Origin: JBFAPK01 sp040676675
GTDB taxonomy: Bacteria; Actinomycetota; Actinomycetes; Mycobacteriales; Micromonosporaceae
Length of the DNA stretch: 64,000 nucleotides
Direction of reading: 5' to 3'
Assembly: GCF_040676675.1 (NCBI RefSeq)
Contig: NZ_JBFAPK010000009.1
Span: 1-64,000 of the forward strand
The notes below the pieces were generated by a model. The model did not search any database and was not told the DNA's origin. It was given only the letters and a program-made list of their open reading frames with translations. Below, piece by piece: positions 59,707 through 64,000 of this stretch. Position 1 is the stretch's first letter, and each line of letters begins with the position of its first letter. Made by a program: the position numbers and the translations under genes.

Positions 59707-62262
59707 GTGCCGGGAGTGCGCAACCTGACCCAGGTCGAGGCGACCGAGCGGGCCCGCCTGCTCGACGTCACCAGCTACGATATCAACCTCGATCTCTCCT
59801 CAGCCGGGCTGACCACCGGCAATCGGACGTTCCGCTCCGTCACCGAGGTCAGGTTCCGTTGCAGCGAGCCCGGCGCCAGCACCTTCATCGAGGTCGCCGC
59901 CGACTCGGTCCGCTCGGCGACGCTCAACGGCGCCCCCGTCGACATCTCGGGCTGGTCGGCGGAGACCGGCCTCACCCTCGCCGGGCTGGCCGCCGAGAAC
60001 ACCCTGGTGGTCGATGCCGACTTCCTCTACTCGGCCAGCGGGCAGGGCCTGCACCGCAGCGTCGACCCGGTCGACGGCGAGACCTACCTCTACAGCCAAT
60101 TCGAGACGGCCGACGCGCAGCGCGTCTTCGCCGCCTTCGACCAGCCGGACCTCAAGAGCGTCTTCACCTGGCACGCGACCGTGCCGGCACACTGGCGAGT
60201 GATCTCCAACATGCCGGCCGAGCGCGAGGAACCGGCCGAGGGCGGGTACAAGACGGTCCACTTCGCCGAGTCGGTGAAGATGAGCACCTACATCACCGCA
60301 CTCTGCGCCGGGCCGTACCACGAGGTCCGGTACGTGCACGACGGCATCGACCTCGGCTACTTCTGCCGGGCCAGCATGGCCCAGTACCTCGACCCGGACG
60401 ACCTGAACCTCGTCACCAGCCAGGGCTTCGACTTCTTCCACGAGCAGTTCGGGGTCCGCTACCCGCTGCCGAAGTACGACCAGGTGTGGGTGCCGGACTT
60501 CAACGCCGGCGCGATGGAGAACTTCGGCTGCGTCACCCACGCCGAGGCGCACTACGTCTTCCGCTCGCAGGTGACCGACTTCGAGTACGAGCAGCGGGCG
60601 AACACGATCCTGCACGAGCTGGCCCACATGTGGTTCGGCGACCTGGTCACCATGCGGTGGTGGAACGACCTGTGGCTCAACGAGTCGTTCGCGGAGTGGG
60701 CCAGCCACTGGTGCAACAGCAACGCCACCCGCTTCACCGACGCGTGGACCACCTTTCTCTCGGTACGCAAGAACTGGGGCTACCGGCAGGACCAGCTCTC
60801 CTCCACCCACCCGGTCTACTGTGAGATGCCCGACCTGGAGGCCGTCGAGGTCAACTTCGACGGCATCACCTACGCCAAGGGCGCCAGCGTGCTCAAGCAG
60901 CTCGTCGCGTACGTCGGGGAGGAGCCGTTCCGGGCCGGGCTGCGCAGCTACTTCGCCAAGCATGCCTGGGGCAACGCCACCTTCGACGACCTGCTCTCCG
61001 AACTGGAGGCGGCCTCCGGCCGGGAGCTGCGCAAGTTCGCCGCGCAGTGGCTGGAGACCGCACAGGTCAACACGCTCCGCCCCGAGCTGGAGATCGCGGC
61101 CGACGGCACGTACGCGCGGGTGGAGATCCGCCAGGAGGCGCCGGCGGACTACCCGACCCTGCGTACCCACCGGATCGGCGTCGGCCTCTACGACCTGCGC
61201 GACGGCCGGCTGGTCCGGCGGGAGCGGCTGGAGGTCGACGTGACCGGCGAGCGGACCGAGCTGCCCCAGCTGGTGGGTGTGGCGGCCCCGGACGTGCTGC
61301 TGCTCAACGACGACGACCTGACGTACGCGAAGCTGCGGCTCGACGAGCGGTCGCTGGCCACCGTGGTGCAGCACATCGATGCCTTCGAGTCCTCCCTGGC
61401 CCGCGCGCTCTGCTGGGCCGCCGCCTGGGACATGGTCCGGGACGCCGAACTCGCCGCACGCGACTACGTCGCACTGGTGCTGGCCGGGCTCCCCGCCGAG
61501 CGCGACATCAACCTGGTCACCCAGACGCTGCGGCAGGCCGCCAGCACGCTGACCATGTACGCCGACCCGGACTGGGCGCCCACCGGCTGGGCGCAGCTGG
61601 CCGAGACCGCCCGTACCGCCCTGCACGCGGCCGAGCCGGGCAGCGGGCTCCAGCTCGCCTGGGCGCGGGCCTACGCCGGCGCCGCCCGCTCCGACGAGGA
61701 CCTGGCCGCGCTGCGCGCCTGGCTCGACGGCGGCGCGGTACCGGAGGGGCTGACCGTCGACACCGAGCTGCGCTGGTCGGTGCTGGCCGCGTTGGTCGCC
61801 AACGGTGCGGCCGGCATCCCCGAGGTCGAGGCGGAGCTGGCCGGCGACCGTACCGCCAGCGGCGAGCGGGAGGCGGCGTACGCCCGGGCGCTGGTGCCGA
61901 CCGCCGAGCACAAGGCCGAGGTCTGGGCGCGGCTCACCGGGGACGAGGCGCTGCCGAACTGGCGGCACCGCGCCCTGCTCCAGGGCTTCCAGCACCCCGC
62001 CCAGGTCGAGCTGACCGCGCCCTACGCGGAGAAGTTCTTCGCCACCGTGGGGCGGATCTGGGCGAGCCGGGACAGCGAGCCGGCACAGGAGTTCGTGATC
62101 CTCGCCTACCCGTCCTACCAGGTGAGCGAGGAGACGATCGCCGCGACCGACGCGTGGCTCGCCCAGCCCGGGCATCCGGCGCCGCTGCGGCGTCTGGTGA
62201 CCGAGGGGCGTGACGGCGTGGTGCGCGCGGTGGCCGCCCGGGCCAAGGACGCCTCGGCCTGA
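59707..62262 (+). CDS. pepN: aminopeptidase N (M1 metallopeptidase)
   Basis: The protein has 851 aa from GTG 59707 (MPGVRNLTQVEATERA; GGAGATTC upstream), which fits homologues better than ATG 59695. The exopeptidase motif GAMENFG and the zinc site HELAHMWFGD ... WLNESFAEW are intact. An ERAP1-like C-terminal domain follows from about residue 530. It is a cytoplasmic enzyme that trims peptides from the N-terminus, working downstream of proteases such as ClpP. Confidence 0.97.
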   Translation: MPGVRNLTQVEATERARLLDVTSYDINLDLSSAGLTTGNRTFRSVTEVRFRCSEPGASTFIEVAADSVRSATLNGAPVDISGWSAETGLTLAGLAAENTLVVDADFLYSASGQGLHRSVDPVDGETYLYSQFETADAQRVFAAFDQPDLKSVFTWHATVPAHWRVISNMPAEREEPAEGGYKTVHFAESVKMSTYITALCAGPYHEVRYVHDGIDLGYFCRASMAQYLDPDDLNLVTSQGFDFFHEQFGVRYPLPKYDQVWVPDFNAGAMENFGCVTHAEAHYVFRSQVTDFEYEQRANTILHELAHMWFGDLVTMRWWNDLWLNESFAEWASHWCNSNATRFTDAWTTFLSVRKNWGYRQDQLSSTHPVYCEMPDLEAVEVNFDGITYAKGASVLKQLVAYVGEEPFRAGLRSYFAKHAWGNATFDDLLSELEAASGRELRKFAAQWLETAQVNTLRPELEIAADGTYARVEIRQEAPADYPTLRTHRIGVGLYDLRDGRLVRRERLEVDVTGERTELPQLVGVAAPDVLLLNDDDLTYAKLRLDERSLATVVQHIDAFESSLARALCWAAAWDMVRDAELAARDYVALVLAGLPAERDINLVTQTLRQAASTLTMYADPDWAPTGWAQLAETARTALHAAEPGSGLQLAWARAYAGAARSDEDLAALRAWLDGGAVPEGLTVDTELRWSVLAALVANGAAGIPEVEAELAGDRTASGEREAAYARALVPTAEHKAEVWARLTGDEALPNWRHRALLQGFQHPAQVELTAPYAEKFFATVGRIWASRDSEPAQEFVILAYPSYQVSEETIAATDAWLAQPGHPAPLRRLVTEGRDGVVRAVAARAKDASA

Positions 62263-62268
62263 GCCGCC

Positions 62269-62300
62269 GGCCCCCGCCCGCTACACCTGGGGCGGGGGCC
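62269..62300 (+). terminator. hairpin downstream of pepN
   Basis: An 11-bp perfect stem (GGCCCCCGCCC / GGGCGGGGGCC) with a 10-nt loop lies 6 bp past the pepN stop. Confidence 0.65.
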
Positions 62301-62557
62301 GCGGCGGTTCCGGTGGCCTGGCCGCGAACGGTGGGGGTGGGGCCGCCGTACCCCGGCGAATCCCGTCAGGCTTGATGTCTTCGCCGTGGCACGGCGGCCC
62401 CCACCCGACCTGGTCGAGGTGGGGCCGTGGCCACCGGGTCGGCCCGGCCGTGCCGCGTACACGCGGACGCAGTGGCGCGCGCACCGCCGCGATCGCCCGG
62501 CGGCGCGTACGCGGCTTGGACGGCGACGGGCCCCGCCCTGGCGAGGCCCGGAAAGCG

Positions 62558-62594
62558 CGACACCGGCGGGCCGTGGTGGGCTCCGCCGGTGTCG
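62558..62594 (-). terminator. hairpin downstream of the DUF5130 gene
   Basis: A perfect 12-bp stem (CGACACCGGCGG / CCGCCGGTGTCG) with a 13-nt loop starts 34 bp past the DUF5130 stop. The 260 bp between the two hairpins shows no supported gene. Confidence 0.65.
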
Positions 62595-62628
62595 TGGGAT
62601 CGGCGCCGGGCGCCGGTCGTGGGGTCGG

Positions 62629-63042
62629 TCAGCGCTTGGCGGCGCGGCCGGCGCGGGTGGCCAGCTGGTCCAGCCCGCTGATGATGCCGCCCGTGAGGTC
62701 GCCGCCGGTGAAGGCGGCCACCATGGAGAGCGCCGCCAGCTTGGCGTCCCGGTCCGGGATGCGCTTGCGCGCCTCCGGGCCAGTGACGATCTCCAGTACG
62801 CGCTGGTTCGGGGAGATGCCGATCAGCACCGCGTGGCTCGGGTCGGCGAGCTGGGCATGCAGCCGCTGGACGTGCTCGCGGACCGGCTCCTCCAGGTGAC
62901 CGACGTAGATCGTGAAGGTCAGGTCGGTGCTCTGGTCGGCGAGGCGCATCGCCTCGTCGATGCGGAGCAACTGTCGGGTCGAGAAGGGGCCGTCCAGCAC
63001 CTCGGGCCGGCGGCTCGACGTCTCGGTGTGTTCCTCGGTCAT
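62629..63042 (-). CDS. DUF5130 / TPM-like protein
   Basis: The protein has 137 aa from ATG 63042 (GTG 63060 is possible and overlaps the upstream gene). LTFTIYVGHLEEPVREHVQRLHAQLADPSHAVLIGISPNQRVLEIVTGPEARKRI resembles the TPM-domain pattern of DUF5130. In mycobacteria the neighbour of ctaJ copurifies with the respiratory supercomplex, as I recall, so a role near cytochrome oxidase is possible. Confidence 0.8.
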   Translation of the reverse strand: MTEEHTETSSRRPEVLDGPFSTRQLLRIDEAMRLADQSTDLTFTIYVGHLEEPVREHVQRLHAQLADPSHAVLIGISPNQRVLEIVTGPEARKRIPDRDAKLAALSMVAAFTGGDLTGGIISGLDQLATRAGRAAKR

Positions 63043-63046
63043 GGTG

Positions 63047-63346
63047 TCACCAGCGGTCACTTGCGCCTCCCGTCGCCGCGGCCGGCACTCGCGCGCCCTC
63101 GGCCTTCTCGATGGCGCCGTTGGTCAGGGCGGGGGCCTGTCCGCCCGGAGGCAGCGCCACCCCGGTCGTCTCGGCCAGTTGCCCGGGCGAGGAGAGGAAC
63201 CACACCGGCGTGAAGTCGAAGGGCCGGCCAGGCCGGTACCGCTTGGCGCCGCCGCGGCCCCGACCGGCGAGCGCCAACGCGGTAATCACCAGCACCACGG
63301 CGGCCGGGATGCCGACGAAGATCAGCAACGTGTCGGAAACAGACAA
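63047..63346 (-). CDS. ctaJ: aa3-type cytochrome oxidase subunit CtaJ-like membrane protein
   Basis: The protein has 99 aa from ATG 63346. A single N-terminal TM helix (TLLIFVGIPAAVVLVITALAL) is followed by a GRGGAKRYRPGRPFDFTPVWFL cytoplasmic segment that is characteristic of actinobacterial CtaJ. It is an accessory subunit of the cytochrome bcc-aa3 supercomplex. It overlaps or abuts the DUF5130 gene, consistent with one operon. Confidence 0.75.
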   Translation of the reverse strand: MSVSDTLLIFVGIPAAVVLVITALALAGRGRGGAKRYRPGRPFDFTPVWFLSSPGQLAETTGVALPPGGQAPALTNGAIEKAEGARVPAAATGGASDRW

Positions 63347-63485
63347 CCTCGTACGCTCCCAGGCGGAAGAGGGACCAGAGCACCCGGTCGGGGCGGGCGA
63401 TCAGGGGTGATTACCCACCCGACTCAGCTGCATTCACGGTAGCGGAGGGCGGTCCTCGCCAGATCGCGGGGTGGCGATAGCGCAG

Positions 63486-64000
63486 CTACAGCACGGCGGT
63501 GAGCGCGTCGGCGACCCGCCAGCAGTCGTGATAGGTCGAGTACAGGGGCACCGGCGCGACCCGGACGATGTCGGGTTCCCGCGAGTCGGCGAGCACGCCG
63601 TGCTCGTGGCGCAGCCGCTTGACGACGTCGCCGGCGCTGCCGCGGCCGATCCGCAGGGAGAGCTGGCAACCTCGCCGGGCCGGGTCGCGCGGGGTCACCA
63701 GGGTCGCCGGGCGGACGGCGGTCACCTCGTCGAGCAGCCCTTCGAGGTAGCCGGTCAGCCGCTCGCCGCGGGCCCGCAGGGCCGGCATCCCGATCCGGTC
63801 GAAGATGTCCAGGGCGGCCCGTACCGGCGCGAGGGCGAGCACGGGCGGGGTGGAGAGCTGCCACGACGCGGCGGTGGGCAGCGGTCGGGAGACCGGGGCC
63901 ATCTCGAACCGCACCGACGGGTCGTTCCCCCACCAGCCCTCGAAGCGGTTGATCGTGGGGTCGTCGAGGTGCCGCTCGTGCACGAAGGCGCCGGCCGGCG
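63486..64000 (-). CDS. kynU: kynureninase, C-terminal part (runs off right edge)
   Basis: About 171 codons are visible; the start lies beyond 64000. FEGWWGNDPSVRFEMAP and ASWQLSTPPVLALAPVRAALDIFDRIGMPALRAR match kynureninase, a PLP enzyme that cleaves kynurenine to anthranilate and alanine in tryptophan breakdown. The PLP lysine lies upstream and is not visible. It ends 140 bp from the ctaJ start; the gap shows no gene. Confidence 0.9.
   Translation of the reverse strand, partial: PAGAFVHERHLDDPTINRFEGWWGNDPSVRFEMAPVSRPLPTAASWQLSTPPVLALAPVRAALDIFDRIGMPALRARGERLTGYLEGLLDEVTAVRPATLVTPRDPARRGCQLSLRIGRGSAGDVVKRLRHEHGVLADSREPDIVRVAPVPLYSTYHDCWRVADALTAVL

Noticed and set aside
59800..62175. 791-aa minus-strand open frame
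   Set aside because: It is fully antisense to pepN, which has all M1 peptidase motifs.

Overview
The window comes from a high-GC actinomycete. GTG starts are frequent, and the core proteins (ClpX, ClpP1/ClpP2, trigger factor, an RpiB, PepN and CtaJ-type neighbourhood, a mycothiol-type DsbA-fold oxidoreductase) are all actinobacterial. The gene style and accessory content look like Micromonosporaceae; the genus is an inference only.

Layout. Bases 1-97 are the 5' end of a 16S rRNA gene on the minus strand, preceded by a boxA leader and two tandem promoters. Positions 0.8-3.5 kb hold a small membrane protein, a nitrilase-superfamily amidase, an EamA exporter and a divergent HTH-cupin regulator. 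Positions 3.6-8.0 kb are the proteostasis block clpX, clpP2, clpP1, tig (all minus), with a ClgR-like box upstream of clpP1 and hairpin terminators. tRNA-Pro(TGG) and tRNA-Gly(TCC) follow.

From 8.67 to 29.51 kb an actinomycete integrative and conjugative element (AICE) sits in the 3' end of tRNA-Gly. It is bounded by a 45-bp perfect direct repeat (8627-8671 and 29465-29509). Its backbone is tyrosine integrase, excisionase, RepSA-type initiator, a DUF2637 membrane protein, FtsK-type TraSA translocase, two zinc-ribbon proteins and a Pra-like activator. A KorSA-like GntR repressor lies further on, with matching palindromes in front of pra and of itself. The cargo includes a 354-aa orphan, a 750-aa protein with S-subunit-like and HEPN-like parts, an XRE/TPR regulator with a GNAT acetyltransferase, a sensor plus 4-TM membrane protein pair that resembles RexA/RexB in layout, and a complete IS481-like element with 15-bp target duplications and a passenger gene. 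Just outside attR lies a decayed second AICE left end fused to a tra fragment.

From 29.9 to 55.8 kb the DNA is chromosomal accessory material. It contains many regulator/target pairs (MmyB-type regulator with MFS exporter, OhrR-like MarR with esterase, TetR with SDR, MarR with pirin, ECF41-like sigma next to F420/flavin-type oxidoreductases), a small type VII secretion-like trio, a secreted CE1-type esterase with a CBM2 module, a secreted asparaginase, a hemerythrin protein and an ABC-2 transporter. From 55.8 to 64 kb the content is core-like again: rpiB, a DUF1015 protein, an Rv2466c-like oxidoreductase, pepN, a DUF5130 protein, ctaJ, and the C-terminal part of kynureninase running off the right edge.

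From memory of the M. tuberculosis gene order (clpX, clpP2, clpP1, tig, then rpiB, Rv2466c, pepN and DUF5130-type genes), the two flanks of this window form one ancestral block. Here about 49 kb of accessory DNA, including the AICE, separates them.
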